Counted from the first letter of the stretch, positions 26,507 through 35,583 are shown. The stretch: 64,000 nt of DNA from Streptomyces sp. V3I8 (GCF_030817535.1 NZ_JAUSZL010000002.1:6200001-6264000), one strand, 5' to 3'. Numbers and translations are program-made. The notes: generated by a model not told the origin, from the letters alone.

Positions 26507-27238
26507 ATGAGCGCAGAGACGGACGGCCGCTCCGGCGGGCAGGGCAGGATCTCCCAGTGGCTGCGCGGCCGGCGCCCACGACCGGATGCCGCGGACGACT
26601 CCGCGGGCCGTGAGGAACTGCTGCTCGCCGCCGCCGGAGCCGGACTGCCGCTCGCGCCCGCCGCCCATCCCTCCGCGTACCGGTGCTCCTGCGACCGCGT
26701 CGGGTGTCCGACCCCCGCGCGTCACCCCGTCTCCTTCGCCTGGCAGACGCAGTCCACGACCGACCGCTCGCAGATCGAGCGGTGGGCGCGGCACCAGCCG
26801 CTGGCCAACTTCATCACCGCGACCGGCATGGTGCACGACGTGCTGGACGTGCCGGTGGAGGCCGGGCGGGAGGCGCTGGAGCGGTTGCTCGGCTCGGGGA
26901 TCGAGGTCGGGCCCGTCGCGTTGTCCGGGGACGACCGGATGCTCTTCTTCACCGCCACGCGGGGGACGCCGGAGGACGAGGACGAGTGGTGGCCGTGCGA
27001 GCTGGACTGCCATCCCGAGACGATGGACGAGCATCCGGGGCTGCGGTGGCACTGCCGTGGGTCGTACGTGCTGGTGCCGCCCGCGCGGCTGCCGGGGGAG
27101 CTGACGGTGCAGTGGCTGCGGGGGCCCGAGCATCCGTTGCCGGATCCGCTGTCGTTGCTCGAGGTGCTGACGGACGAGTGTGCGCGGTATGTGGGGGGAG
27201 AGCGGGAGCAGGCGGCCGCCTGGCCTTTGCGGGGGTGA
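26507..27238 (+). CDS. Primase/polymerase (prim-pol) family-like protein
   Basis: A 243-residue protein of a family usually labelled bifunctional DNA primase/polymerase. The sequence shows a CSCDRVGCPTPARHP cysteine segment (about 63-77), then WWPCELDCHPETMDEHPGLRWHC with further Cys/His. The conserved catalytic triad of true prim-pol enzymes is not obvious, so polymerase activity is doubtful. ATG 26507 follows AAGGGG; ATG 26465 is an alternative. No replication or mobile genes adjoin it. Confidence 0.6.
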   Translation: MSAETDGRSGGQGRISQWLRGRRPRPDAADDSAGREELLLAAAGAGLPLAPAAHPSAYRCSCDRVGCPTPARHPVSFAWQTQSTTDRSQIERWARHQPLANFITATGMVHDVLDVPVEAGREALERLLGSGIEVGPVALSGDDRMLFFTATRGTPEDEDEWWPCELDCHPETMDEHPGLRWHCRGSYVLVPPARLPGELTVQWLRGPEHPLPDPLSLLEVLTDECARYVGGEREQAAAWPLRG

Positions 27239-27274
27239 CCCCCGTCGGGGCGGTCGATCGTCTGCGGGTGCGTT

Positions 27275-27325
27275 GTGGCTGGTCGCGCCGTTCCCCGCGC
27301 CCCTGAAGGGTGAAAGGCAAAAGAC
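27275..27325 (+). repeat. Single copy of the GTTCCCCGCGCCCCT intergenic repeat
   Basis: Reads GTGGCTGGTCGCGCCGTTCC and continues into the GAAGGGTGAAAGGCAAAAGACC part of the array unit seen at 19.8 kb. It lies between the convergent prim-pol and lipoprotein genes and ends in a short T-run (27323-27327). Confidence 0.85.
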
Positions 27326-27345
27326 CGCGCCGTTTTTCGTGTTTC

Positions 27346-28359
27346 CTATTCGCCCTTCGCCGCTGTCAGGCCCTGGATCCGGCTCACGAACCGGACCTTG
27401 GGGTTCTGGGCTGATCGGAGTGGGTTCAGGACCGCCTGGTTGCTGGTCGACTCCAGGGTCAGGGACTGTTTCGGGTCGCCCGCCATCAAGGCCTTCACGT
27501 CGGCGTTGGTGACGTTGATGGGGACGCCGGGGGCCGCCGTCTGCTTCTGGTAGTGGCGGGTGGTGAAGAAGACCAGGGCGCCGCCGTCCGCGGTGCGCAG
27601 GCCGACCGGGGCGTAGTCGCCGGCGGCGAGCGGCTCGTCGATGTACTGCTGGGCGAGGCCGGGGCGGGCCGCGTTCTTCTTCCGGTCGGAGCGCCACCGG
27701 GTGGTGTGCGCGCCGGCCGCGAAAGCGTCGCCGCCGTCCTTGAGGTAGGCCGCGTACCGCTGCGGGAGCTTTCCCGGAGCGACCGCCAGGTCCGCCGCGT
27801 TTGCCGCGACCGGCTGGGCCCAGCCGTCCTCGTCCTTCGCGAACTCCGGTATGTCCTTGGCGGCGGCGATCGTCAGGTACGACACCTGCCACAGCTCGTT
27901 CGCGTCGCCGCGGGTGAACACCAGCAGCCAACGGTCCTCGCCGCGCCCCTTGTTGGCCTTCGAGTCGGTGACGAACCAGCGCGGCCAGCCCGCCTTCTCG
28001 GGAATGGTGAACTCGGTGTCGGTCAGTTCGAGGGGCACGTAGTTCGGATTGCCGCCCGGCTGGTTCTTGCCGCCGGCCCGCAGTTTCGCCCCGTCGATGT
28101 CCCCGAGCGCGCCCGTGACCCGGTCCGCGTCCAGGGTCGGGTCGTTGGCGCCGTTCGCCTTGTTGTAGGCGGCGGTGAAGTCCGACAGGGCACGCGCCGC
28201 CTCGGACTTCGTGGCCCCGGGGAGGATCTCCCGTTCCCCGTGCACCACCACGCACCCGCTCGCCGTCACCGACAGCACGGTCACCGAAGCCGCCGCCAGC
28301 GCGCTCCGGCCAAGACCACGAGGCCTCCGAGGCCTACGAGGGCCGCGATCCCTGCTCAT
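27346..28359 (-). CDS. Lipoprotein of unknown function (DUF8094-like)
   Basis: A 337-residue exported lipoprotein. The basic start (RGPRRPRRPRG), hydrophobic helix and lipobox TASGC (Cys36) are clear. The mature part has no enzyme motif that I know; it opens HGEREILPGATKSEAARALSDFTAAYN and contains GWPRWFVTDS and WLLVFTRGD. I recall streptomycete homologues grouped as a DUF of the 8094 type. It lies 66 bases after efeU in the same direction and might be read with the iron-uptake operon. Confidence 0.65.
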   Translation of the reverse strand: MSRDRGPRRPRRPRGLGRSALAAASVTVLSVTASGCVVVHGEREILPGATKSEAARALSDFTAAYNKANGANDPTLDADRVTGALGDIDGAKLRAGGKNQPGGNPNYVPLELTDTEFTIPEKAGWPRWFVTDSKANKGRGEDRWLLVFTRGDANELWQVSYLTIAAAKDIPEFAKDEDGWAQPVAANAADLAVAPGKLPQRYAAYLKDGGDAFAAGAHTTRWRSDRKKNAARPGLAQQYIDEPLAAGDYAPVGLRTADGGALVFFTTRHYQKQTAAPGVPINVTNADVKALMAGDPKQSLTLESTSNQAVLNPLRSAQNPKVRFVSRIQGLTAAKGE

Positions 28360-28425
28360 CGAGTCCCGTCACCTTCCGCTTCCCGAATCCCCGAATCCCG
28401 GAGGCGAACCCTACCGCGACCGGTC

Positions 28426-29280
28426 TCACGCCTCCTCGCGCACCGGCGCGGATGCCCCGGCCGCGCTCCGGCCGGACCGCGGCCGCGAGGGCGCCAGGAA
28501 GAAGGCCAGCGTCGGTACCAGGTACGCGATCCACACGAGGACCTGGACGACCGTCGGATCGGGCTGGAAGTTGAAGACGCCCTTCAGGAGCGTGCCGTAC
28601 CAGCTGTCCGGCGGGACGGTGGTGCTGATGTCGAAGGCCTTGTCCGTCAGGCCCGGCAGGAAGTCGGCCTCCTGGAGGTCGTGCACGCCGTACGCGAGGA
28701 CCCCCGCGGCCACCACCACCAGCATGCCGCCGGTCCAGGTGAAGAACTTGGCGAGGTCGATCCGCAGCGCCCCGCGGTAGAACAGCCACCCCAGGACCAC
28801 CGCCGTCAGGATGCCCAGCAGCACGCCGATCAGCGGACCCTGCGTGCCGTCGTTCGACGCGCGCACGGACGCCCACACGAACAGGGCCGTCTCCAGGCCC
28901 TCCCGTCCGACGGCCAGGAAGGCGGTCGCCACCAGTGCGCCCGTGCCCATCAGCAGGGCCGCGTCGAGTCTGCCGTGCAGTTCGGCCCTCAGGTGCCGGG
29001 CGGTGCGCCGCATCCAGAAGACCATCCACGTCACCAGGCCGACCGCGACGATCGACAGGGAGCCGCCGAGCGCCTCCTGTGCCTCGAACGTCAGCTCCTG
29101 GGACCCGAATTCGAGCGCGAAGCCGAAGGCAAGGGCGAGCCCGACCGCGACGCCGATGCCGGCCCAGACGGGCTTCAGGGCGTCCCGGCGGCCGGTCTTC
29201 ACCAGGTAGGCGATGAGGATGCAGACGACGAGGCTCGCCTCGAGCCCTTCACGCAGGCCGATCAGATAGTTGCCGAACAC
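28426..29280 (-). CDS. efeU: EfeU/FTR1-type iron permease
   Basis: A 284-residue membrane protein of the oxidase-dependent iron transporter family. The two iron-binding REGLE motifs are at 10-14 and 126-130, in separate helices as in EfeU and yeast Ftr1. Seven hydrophobic helices can be drawn. It imports iron supplied by EfeO and EfeB. It starts 3 bases after the efeB stop, so translation is coupled. A cytoplasmic basic tail (PSRPRSGRSAAG) ends it. Confidence 0.95.
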   Translation of the reverse strand: MFGNYLIGLREGLEASLVVCILIAYLVKTGRRDALKPVWAGIGVAVGLALAFGFALEFGSQELTFEAQEALGGSLSIVAVGLVTWMVFWMRRTARHLRAELHGRLDAALLMGTGALVATAFLAVGREGLETALFVWASVRASNDGTQGPLIGVLLGILTAVVLGWLFYRGALRIDLAKFFTWTGGMLVVVAAGVLAYGVHDLQEADFLPGLTDKAFDISTTVPPDSWYGTLLKGVFNFQPDPTVVQVLVWIAYLVPTLAFFLAPSRPRSGRSAAGASAPVREEA

Positions 29281-29283
29281 GGC

Positions 29284-30696
29284 CTACGCCTCCTTGGAAT
29301 TCGTACCGGCGGAATTCGTACCGTCGCCGGGAGCCGCCGCGAACAGCGCACGGCCCCACCAGTCGTCCCTGTCGCGGACGCCGGGCGGGATCGCGAACAC
29401 CGCCGAACCCACGTGCTGGATGTACTCGTTGAGCGAGTCGGCCGCCAGGCTCCGCTGGACCGGGACGAAGCCCTTGCGCACGTCCCGCTGGTAGGCGAGG
29501 AAGAACAGGCCCGCGTCCAGGCGGCCGAGCCCGTCGGTGCCGTCGGTGAAGGAGTAGCCGCGGCGCAGGAGGGTGGCACCGGCGTTGGTGTCGGGGTGCG
29601 CGAGCCGTACGTGCGCGTCGGGCTTCATCGCCTTCAGGAACGGCTCGTCGCGTTCCTTCGCCCGGCCGACGGGGGCGCCCTCGCCCTTGTCACGGCCGAA
29701 GATGTCCTCCTGCTCCTGCAGCGAGGTCCGGTCCCACGTCTCGATGTTCATCCGGATGCGGCGGGCCACCAGGTACGAACCCCCCGTCATCCAGGCCGAG
29801 TCCGGGCCGGTGTCCGTGTCCTCGACCCACACGAACTTCTTCAGCCGGCCGGTCTCGGTGCCCGCGATGTTGCGGGTGCCGTCCTTGAAGCCCATGAGGT
29901 TACGGGGGGTCTGGGCGTCCGGAGTGGTCGACGAGGTCTTGCCGAAGCCCAGCTGGGACCAGCGGATGACGACCTTGCCGAAGCCGATCCTGGCGAGGTT
30001 GCGGATCGCGTGCACGGCGACCTGCGGGTCGTCCGCGCAGGCCTGCACGCACAGGTCGCCGCCGCTGCGGGCGCGGTCGAGGTTGTCGCCGGCGAACTTC
30101 GGCAGGTCGACGAGGGCTTCGGGGCGCCGGTCCGCGAGGCCGAACTTCTCGAACAGGGAGGGGCCGAAGCCGATGGTCAGGGTCAGCCGGGACGGCTTGA
30201 GGCCGAGCGCCTCGCCGGTGTCGTCCGGCGGCGCCTCGGCCAGTCCGCCGTACGCGCCCTCGCCGACCGCCTGCCCCGCGGTCAGCCGCCGGGCCGCCTC
30301 GGTCCAGTCCTTCAGCAGCTGCACGAACACGGCCCGGTCGGTCGTCCGCACGTCGAACGCGGCGAAGTGCAGCCGGTCCTGCACGGGGGTGGCGATGCCC
30401 GCCTGGTGCACACCGTGGAAGGCGACCGCCGCACCCGACTCCGCGGCGGCCGGCTGGGTGTCGTCGCCCGCCCGGGCCACCGCCACGGCGCCACCGGCCG
30501 CGGCGGCGCCCAGCGCGAGCCCGGCACCGCCCCAGCCGAGCACCGAGCGCCGCGAGGGAGCACCCGCGGCAGCCTGCTCGGCCACCGTGGATTCCCCTGC
30601 CGCCGCGGCTCCCCCGGCCACCGGGCGCTCTTCGCCCGCCGGCTGCTCCCCGGCCGCCGCGACCTGTCCGGTCTTCCCGGAGGGCGTGTCCGTCAT
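29284..30696 (-). CDS. efeB: EfeB deferrochelatase, Tat-exported Dyp-type peroxidase
   Basis: A 470-residue heme peroxidase. An unusually long Ala/Gly/Glu-rich leader (about 1-46) precedes the Tat motif SRRSVLGWGG (48-57). The Dyp GxxDG motif is GFKDG at 269-273, and the heme-side arginine and histidine regions (RLAHPDTNAGATLLRRGYSF) are present. In the EfeUOB system EfeB works outside the membrane, oxidising ferrous iron and, in some species, reported to take iron from heme. It begins 8 bases after the efeO stop. Confidence 0.94.
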   Translation of the reverse strand: MTDTPSGKTGQVAAAGEQPAGEERPVAGGAAAAGESTVAEQAAAGAPSRRSVLGWGGAGLALGAAAAGGAVAVARAGDDTQPAAAESGAAVAFHGVHQAGIATPVQDRLHFAAFDVRTTDRAVFVQLLKDWTEAARRLTAGQAVGEGAYGGLAEAPPDDTGEALGLKPSRLTLTIGFGPSLFEKFGLADRRPEALVDLPKFAGDNLDRARSGGDLCVQACADDPQVAVHAIRNLARIGFGKVVIRWSQLGFGKTSSTTPDAQTPRNLMGFKDGTRNIAGTETGRLKKFVWVEDTDTGPDSAWMTGGSYLVARRIRMNIETWDRTSLQEQEDIFGRDKGEGAPVGRAKERDEPFLKAMKPDAHVRLAHPDTNAGATLLRRGYSFTDGTDGLGRLDAGLFFLAYQRDVRKGFVPVQRSLAADSLNEYIQHVGSAVFAIPPGVRDRDDWWGRALFAAAPGDGTNSAGTNSKEA

Positions 30697-30704
30697 GGCC
30701 GTCC

Positions 30705-31865
30705 CTACTTCGTCGCGACGACGGCGGCGGCGAGCTTCGACAGCGGCTCCGCGAGCGCGTTCACCGCGTCCGAGAGCTCCTTCTGCTCCGCCTTGCCGAC
30801 CTTGTCGTAGGACGTGAACTCGTAGGAGCTCTTGTCCTTGCGGTACTTGTCCAGCAGCGTGTCGAGCGCCGCGAACTGGGTGTCGAGCTCCTTCGTCAGC
30901 GCCGCGTCGTTCTCCGAGGCGACCGGCTTCAGCAGCTCGTACGACTTCTCGGCGCCCTCCACGTTCGCCTTGAAGTCGACCAGGTCGGTGTGCGAGTAGC
31001 GCTCCTCCTCGCCGGTGACCTTGCCGGTGGCGACCTCGTCGAGGAGCTCCTTGGCGCCGTTGGCCATCGAGGTCGGGGTGATCTCCGCCTTGCCGACGCG
31101 GTTCTGCCAGTCGGTGAGGTCCTTCATCAGCTGGTCGGCGAGCTCGGAGTCCCGGTCGGTGAGCTTCTCGTCCTTCCACAGCGAGCGCTCCAGGCGGTGC
31201 CAGCCCGTCCAGTCCTTCTCCAGGTCCTGCCCCTCCTCCAGACCGTCCTCGCGCAGGTCGACCTTCGGGTCGATGTCACCGAAGGACTCGGCGACCGGCT
31301 CGGTCCGCTCCCAGCCGATGCGCGAGGGCGCGTACGCCTTCTTCGCGGCCTCGACGTCACCGGCCTTGACGGCATCCGTGAAGACCTTGGCCTCGGGCAG
31401 CGTCCCGTCGGCCTGCTCCTGGGCGTACTGCCGGTAGGAGGCGACCGCCGCGTCCAGCCGCGGGTCGCGCTTCGCGACCTTGCCGGCGCCGGTGACCGTG
31501 ACGTCCTGCCGGATGCCCTTGCCCTTCATGCCGGGCTTGCAGGCGATCCGGTAGTCGCCGGCCTTCACCTCGGCGGTGACCTTCTGGCTGGTGCCGGGGC
31601 CGATGTTCTCGCGCTCGGTGACGATCCGGTCGTCGGGGAAGAGGAGGTAGACCTCGGTGACCTTGGAGCCCTTGTTGGTCACGTCGATCTGGACGTGCCC
31701 GGCCGGGAACTCCTTCTTCGACACCTCGCACCCGGTGTCCGTGGCCGTCACCTCGACGACCCGGTCCCCGCCGGCCGCGCCGCTCTTCTCGGTGCATCCC
31801 GTGACGGCGGCCAGTGCCGCCGCGGTCGCGGCGGCGGTGACGACGGAGAGTCGGACGGCTCGCAT
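30705..31865 (-). CDS. efeO: EfeO iron-binding lipoprotein (cupredoxin plus M75 domain)
   Basis: A 386-residue surface lipoprotein. The lipobox is AAVTGC (Cys24). A cupredoxin-like domain (about 35-130, ending GDYRIACKPGMKGKGI) precedes the peptidase-M75-type helical domain (about 135-380). The M75 core has YAPSRIGWERTEPVAESFGDID and WTGWHRLERSLW, the latter containing the HxxE-like metal site typical of EfeO. It would bind iron and pass it to EfeU. It is first gene of the operon, with an iron-box-like site upstream. Confidence 0.93.
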   Translation of the reverse strand: MRAVRLSVVTAAATAAALAAVTGCTEKSGAAGGDRVVEVTATDTGCEVSKKEFPAGHVQIDVTNKGSKVTEVYLLFPDDRIVTERENIGPGTSQKVTAEVKAGDYRIACKPGMKGKGIRQDVTVTGAGKVAKRDPRLDAAVASYRQYAQEQADGTLPEAKVFTDAVKAGDVEAAKKAYAPSRIGWERTEPVAESFGDIDPKVDLREDGLEEGQDLEKDWTGWHRLERSLWKDEKLTDRDSELADQLMKDLTDWQNRVGKAEITPTSMANGAKELLDEVATGKVTGEEERYSHTDLVDFKANVEGAEKSYELLKPVASENDAALTKELDTQFAALDTLLDKYRKDKSSYEFTSYDKVGKAEQKELSDAVNALAEPLSKLAAAVVATK

Positions 31866-31977
31866 GCAGGCTCCAGAGTTCACGGGGAGGACGCGGGTGG
31901 CACGGGTGACGCGGGTGACGCGGGGACGGGGCGCGGGTTCGGTGCTTGGGTTCGGTGCTTGGTGAGGCTGGCCTAAC

Positions 31978-31996
31978 TTATCTGAGGCTTACCTGA
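31978..31996. promoter_or_regulatory. Iron-box-like site upstream of efeO
   Basis: TTATCTGAGGCTTACCTGA matches 14 of 19 positions of the DmdR1/DtxR iron box TTAGGTTAGGCTCACCTAA. A second partial site (GGTGAGGCTGGCCTAACTTA, 31961-31980) adjoins it. Iron-loaded repressor here would shut off efeO-efeB-efeU. Confidence 0.65.
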
Positions 31997-32098
31997 CTGA
32001 AAGCCGCTCGTCCAGTGATTCGGATCTCATGGACGGTGTATGAGCACGGTCCGGTCACGGCGGCTCAATCCCACCCCCACGAAACAGTCAAACGCGGG

Positions 32099-32968
32099 TC
32101 AAGAGCCCCTCACCGGCGCCACCACGACCCCACCCGTGCGCGGGTGCGGGAACACCTCCACCGGCTGCTTGTACACGTCCGAAAGCAGTCGGTCGGTGAA
32201 CACCTCCGCGGGCGCCCCGTCGGCGACCGCGCGCCCGGCGCACAGGATCACCACCCGGTGCGCGTACGCGGCCGCGAGACCCAGGTCGTGCAACACCACG
32301 ACCACCGCGTCCCCCGCGCGCGCCCTTTCCCGGCACACCCGGAGCACCAGCTCCTGGTGCCTGAGGTCCAGCGCGGCCGTCGGTTCGTCGAGCAGCAGCA
32401 GCTGGGCGCGCTGCGCGAGCACCCGGGCGAGCGCGACCCTGGCCCGCTCGCCGCCGCTCAGCGCGGAGAAGGGCCGGTCCGCGAACCCGGTCACCTCCGT
32501 CGCCGCCATCGCCGAAGCCACCGCCGCGTCGTCCTCGGCCTCCTCGGGCCGTCCGGCCCAGGGCGCCCGCCCCATCCGTACGACCTCCTCGACCGGGAAC
32601 GGGAAGGAGAGCGAGGCGGACTGGGGGAGCACCGCCCGGCGCAGGGCCAGTTCGTGCGCCGACCAGCCGGACACGGGGCGCCCGTGGACGCGTACGACAC
32701 CGGCGGCGGCCGGGAGATCGGCGGCGAGGGCGCCCAACAGGGTGGACTTCCCGGCCCCGTTGGGGCCGACCAGTGCCAGCACCTCGCCCGCGCGGGCCAC
32801 GACGTCCACGCCCGCCAGCACCTCACGGCCGCCGAGTCCGACCCGCAGGGCCGACGCCTCGGCGAGCACGTCGCCGGGAGCCACCGGCCCCGGCGACACG
32901 GTCCTCGTCCGGAGCCACCCGCCGCCCGGCGCCCTCGGGTCCAGTGACTTCATGCGTGGCGACTTCAT
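32099..32968 (-). CDS. hmuV: Hemin ABC importer ATP-binding protein
   Basis: A 289-residue ATPase of the iron-chelate/hemin importer group. Walker A is GPNGAGKST (68-76), followed by LPQSASLSFPFPVEEVVRMGR (typical of HmuV), signature LSGGE and Walker B LLLLDEPTAALD. The ATG at 32968 overlaps the permease stop (ATGA). An N-terminal leader of about 35 residues precedes the domain. It powers HmuU. Confidence 0.92.
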   Translation of the reverse strand: MKSPRMKSLDPRAPGGGWLRTRTVSPGPVAPGDVLAEASALRVGLGGREVLAGVDVVARAGEVLALVGPNGAGKSTLLGALAADLPAAAGVVRVHGRPVSGWSAHELALRRAVLPQSASLSFPFPVEEVVRMGRAPWAGRPEEAEDDAAVASAMAATEVTGFADRPFSALSGGERARVALARVLAQRAQLLLLDEPTAALDLRHQELVLRVCRERARAGDAVVVVLHDLGLAAAYAHRVVILCAGRAVADGAPAEVFTDRLLSDVYKQPVEVFPHPRTGGVVVAPVRGS

Positions 32969-34407
32969 GCCCAGCCTCCCTGTCTGCGACGGGTCCTGCG
33001 CAGCAGCCAGAAGAAGAACGGGCTGCCGAAGAGCGCGGTCAGCACACCGAGCGGCAGCTCGGCGGGATCGGCGACGGTGCGCGCCGCGAGGTCGCCCGCC
33101 AGCAGGACCACCGCACCGCCCAGGGCGCTCCCGGGCAGGAGGAAACGGTGGCCCGGGCCCGCCGCCATGCGCAGCAGGTGCGGGACGACCAGGCCCACGA
33201 AGCCGATGACGCCGGAGACGCTCACGGCCGCCGCGGTGAGCAGCGCGACGACCAGGACCAGCACGATCCGGAGCCGTTCGACGTCCACACCCAGGTGCCG
33301 GGCCGGGCGCTCGCCCAGGGCCAGCAGGTCCAGCTTGCGCGCGTACAGAGGTGCGACGGTGAGGCCGGCCACCGCGCACGGCAGGACGGCCAGCACTTTC
33401 GGCCAGGTCGCCTGGGAGAGCGAGCCGAGCTGCCAGAAGGTGATCTGGTTCACCGCCGCGGTGTCGGCCAGGAAGATGAACAGGCCGATCAGCGCGCCCG
33501 CGAAGGCGTTCACCGCGATGCCGGTGAGGATCAGCGTCACCACCTCCGTACGGCCGCCCGAGCGGGACATCGCGTACACGAGCAGCGCCGTGCCGAGCCC
33601 CGAGACGAAGGCGAAGGCCGGGACCGTCCAGGTGCCGAGGAAGCCGAGGCCGAGCGAGATCGCGGCGACCGCGCCGACGGCCGCGCCCGACGAGACGCCG
33701 ATGACGCCCGGTTCGGCGAGCGGGTTGCCGAACACGCCCTGCATCAGCGCGCCCGCGCAGCCCAGCGAGGCACCGACGAGCAGCGCGAGCACGATCCGCG
33801 GGAAGCGCACGTTCCACAGCACGGACTCGGGCACGCGGTCCAGCGCGCCGCCGCCCAGACCGGCGCGGTGCGCGAGGGAGGAGAGGACGTCGCCGGGCGG
33901 GATCTCGTACGCGCCGAGCCCGGCGGAGGCGAGGGTGAGCAGCAGGAGCAGGACGGCCAGTCCGGCGGTGAGCAGCCAGGGGACACTGCGACGGGGGCGG
34001 GGACGGGCGGTGAGGCCACGGGCGAAGGCGGCCGAAGCCGGGGAGGCCCGTTTCCCGGCGTCCCGGTTCCCCGGCCCCGGCTCCTCGGCGGACGCCCTGT
34101 CCTGTGCGGGGGCATCGGATGCGGGGGCGTCCGGCGCGGCGGCGTCAGGGACGGGGGCATCGGATGCGGGAACGTCGGGTCCGGGGATGTCTGGCGCGGG
34201 GACATCGGGCACGGAGGCGGCGGGCACGGGGACATCGGGCACGGAGGCGGCGGGCACGGAGGCGTCCAGCGCGGAGGCGGCGGGTGTGGCGACTTCCGGC
34301 GCGGGGGCGGCGGGTGCCATGGCGTCCGGCGTGGCGACGTCCGGTGCGGCGGGCGCGACCCGGGCCACCGCGATCCGGTCCGCCGAGGCCGGGCCGGGCG
34401 CGGTCAC
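32965..34407 (-). CDS. hmuU: Hemin ABC importer permease with long repetitive N-terminal extension
   Basis: A 480-residue permease of the FecCD/BtuC type. From about residue 142 it reads as a normal ten-helix transporter (NPLAEPGVIGVSSGAAVGA, then HLGVDVERLR, then GFVGLVVPHLLR). Residues 1-140 are unusual: a disordered Ala/Pro/Asp-rich tract with repeated VPAASVPDVP units, then a basic stretch. Start GTG 34407 overlaps the hmuT stop (GTGA), which makes the extension likely to be translated; a shorter start inside would lose the coupling. FecCD permeases are usually about 330-350 residues. Confidence 0.9.
   Translation of the reverse strand: MTAPGPASADRIAVARVAPAAPDVATPDAMAPAAPAPEVATPAASALDASVPAASVPDVPVPAASVPDVPAPDIPGPDVPASDAPVPDAAAPDAPASDAPAQDRASAEEPGPGNRDAGKRASPASAAFARGLTARPRPRRSVPWLLTAGLAVLLLLLTLASAGLGAYEIPPGDVLSSLAHRAGLGGGALDRVPESVLWNVRFPRIVLALLVGASLGCAGALMQGVFGNPLAEPGVIGVSSGAAVGAVAAISLGLGFLGTWTVPAFAFVSGLGTALLVYAMSRSGGRTEVVTLILTGIAVNAFAGALIGLFIFLADTAAVNQITFWQLGSLSQATWPKVLAVLPCAVAGLTVAPLYARKLDLLALGERPARHLGVDVERLRIVLVLVVALLTAAAVSVSGVIGFVGLVVPHLLRMAAGPGHRFLLPGSALGGAVVLLAGDLAARTVADPAELPLGVLTALFGSPFFFWLLRRTRRRQGGWA
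34201..34260. repeat. Tandem 30-base repeat inside hmuU
   Basis: Two copies of a 30-base unit (34201-34230 and 34231-34260) differ at one base, flanked by diverged copies through about 34100-34330. Being a multiple of three, gain or loss of units keeps the frame and changes only the length of the Val-Pro-Asp-rich tract. Confidence 0.85.
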
Positions 34408-35399
34408 TTCGTGTCCCCGTACAACTGGCTGACGACGGACTTCAGTACGGCGTCCGTGCGGGGCCCGTAGTTCAGCAGGACGCCGTCCTCGACCGAGACG
34501 ATCCGGCGGTCCGTCCCGGCGGGGGTCTGGGCCACGCCGGGGATCTTGACGAGTCCGTCGACGCCGCCGACGGACTCCAGCCCCTTGGACATGACGAGGA
34601 TCGCGTCGGGGGCCGCCCGCGCGAGGGCCTCCGTGGTGATCGCGGTGAAGTCCTTCTCCAGACCCGACGCGGCGCCCGCGTCCACGGCACCCGCCGCTTC
34701 GAGCAGCGAGGTGGCCCCCGAGCCCCTGCCGCCGATCAGATGGACGGAGGCGGAGCCGCGGAGGTACAGGAAGGCGACGCGCGGTTCGTCGGTGTCCTTC
34801 GGGACGTCCTCGCGCACGGCGGCGAGCCGTTGCGCGGAACGCTTCGTGAGTTCCTCGCCCGCGGCCGGCACGCCGAGGGCGCGGGCCACCGCCCGGATAC
34901 GCGGGCCCACGTCGTCGAGACCCCGCGCCGGGGCCACGACCAGGACGGGTATGCCCGCGTCGCGGATCTGGCCCATCGCCTCCGCGGGCCCGGTGGCGGC
35001 CTCCGCGAGCACCAGGTCCGGCTTGAGGGAGAGCACGCTCTCCGCGGAGACGTCGTGGTTGCGGGTGACGACCGGCAGTTCCTCCGCCTGCGCGAAGGTG
35101 GCGGTGATGTCACGGGCGACGACCCGGTCGCCGAGGCCGAGGGTGAAGACGATCTCGCTGAGGCCGCCGGAGAGCGGCACGATGCGCTCGGCGTCCCGGA
35201 CCGTCACGTCGTGCCCGTCGGACGAGCGGACGGTGACCGGGAGCCGGGGCTCCGGTGTGTCCGCGAGGGGCTCGACCCGGTCCGCGACGGCGCCCGCCTT
35301 CGCGGCCGGCCGCTCGGGCACCGCCTCCTGCGAGCTGCAGCCCGCCACCATAAGTACCGCAAGCAGCGCACCCGCCACTCGTCCACGCATGCGTCGCAT
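34404..35399 (-). CDS. hmuT: Hemin-binding lipoprotein of the ABC importer
   Basis: A 331-residue substrate-binding lipoprotein. Lipobox LMVAGC has its Cys at 21. The fold is that of class III binding proteins: RIVPLSGGLSEIVFTLGLGDRVVARDITATF, then KPDLVLAEAATGP and a C-terminal lobe with VHLIGGRG. The Tyr and His heme ligands cannot be assigned by eye. AAGGAA lies ten bases before ATG 35399; ATG 35390 is an alternative. It is first gene of hmuTUV and is divergent from the HtaA genes. Confidence 0.92.
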   Translation of the reverse strand: MRRMRGRVAGALLAVLMVAGCSSQEAVPERPAAKAGAVADRVEPLADTPEPRLPVTVRSSDGHDVTVRDAERIVPLSGGLSEIVFTLGLGDRVVARDITATFAQAEELPVVTRNHDVSAESVLSLKPDLVLAEAATGPAEAMGQIRDAGIPVLVVAPARGLDDVGPRIRAVARALGVPAAGEELTKRSAQRLAAVREDVPKDTDEPRVAFLYLRGSASVHLIGGRGSGATSLLEAAGAVDAGAASGLEKDFTAITTEALARAAPDAILVMSKGLESVGGVDGLVKIPGVAQTPAGTDRRIVSVEDGVLLNYGPRTDAVLKSVVSQLYGDTK

Positions 35400-35462
35400 C
35401 GGCCGCGTAGTTCCTTTCGCTTGACTGGTGGAGCGAGACCTTCCGGAGGGCTGCGCCCCGTC

Positions 35463-35494
35463 GGGGGCGCGGGGAACCGCGCGACCAGCCACAA
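35463..35494 (-). repeat. Intergenic repeat copy in the hmuT-HtaA gap
   Basis: GGGGGCGCGGGGAACCGCGC followed by GACCAGCCACAA is the reverse-orientation form of the repeat at 19.75 kb. It is the only copy in the window that lies in a divergent promoter region of a likely regulated locus. Confidence 0.8.
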
Positions 35495-35564
35495 CGAACG
35501 GTCGGGCGAAAGCACCCGCAGCCCCTCCGGCTCATCCACCGCTTCCCGCAACAGCGAACATAGC

Positions 35565-35583
35565 TTAGGTTAGCCTTGCCTTA
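35565..35583. promoter_or_regulatory. Iron box upstream of the first HtaA gene
   Basis: TTAGGTTAGCCTTGCCTTA matches 15 of 19 positions of the DmdR1/DtxR iron box. It ends 41 bases before the first HtaA ATG and may also act on hmuT, which starts 166 bases away on the other strand. Confidence 0.75.

Noticed and set aside
26507..27238. Sign of an integrated plasmid or phage from a primase/polymerase gene
   Set aside because: No integrase, attachment-site duplication, transfer or phage genes adjoin it, and its base composition equals that of its neighbours.
23288..28255. 1655-codon open minus-strand frame
   Set aside because: It crosses the beta-lactamase, Rsm22, TetR, GDPD and prim-pol loci in the wrong frame or strand; only shadow sequence results.
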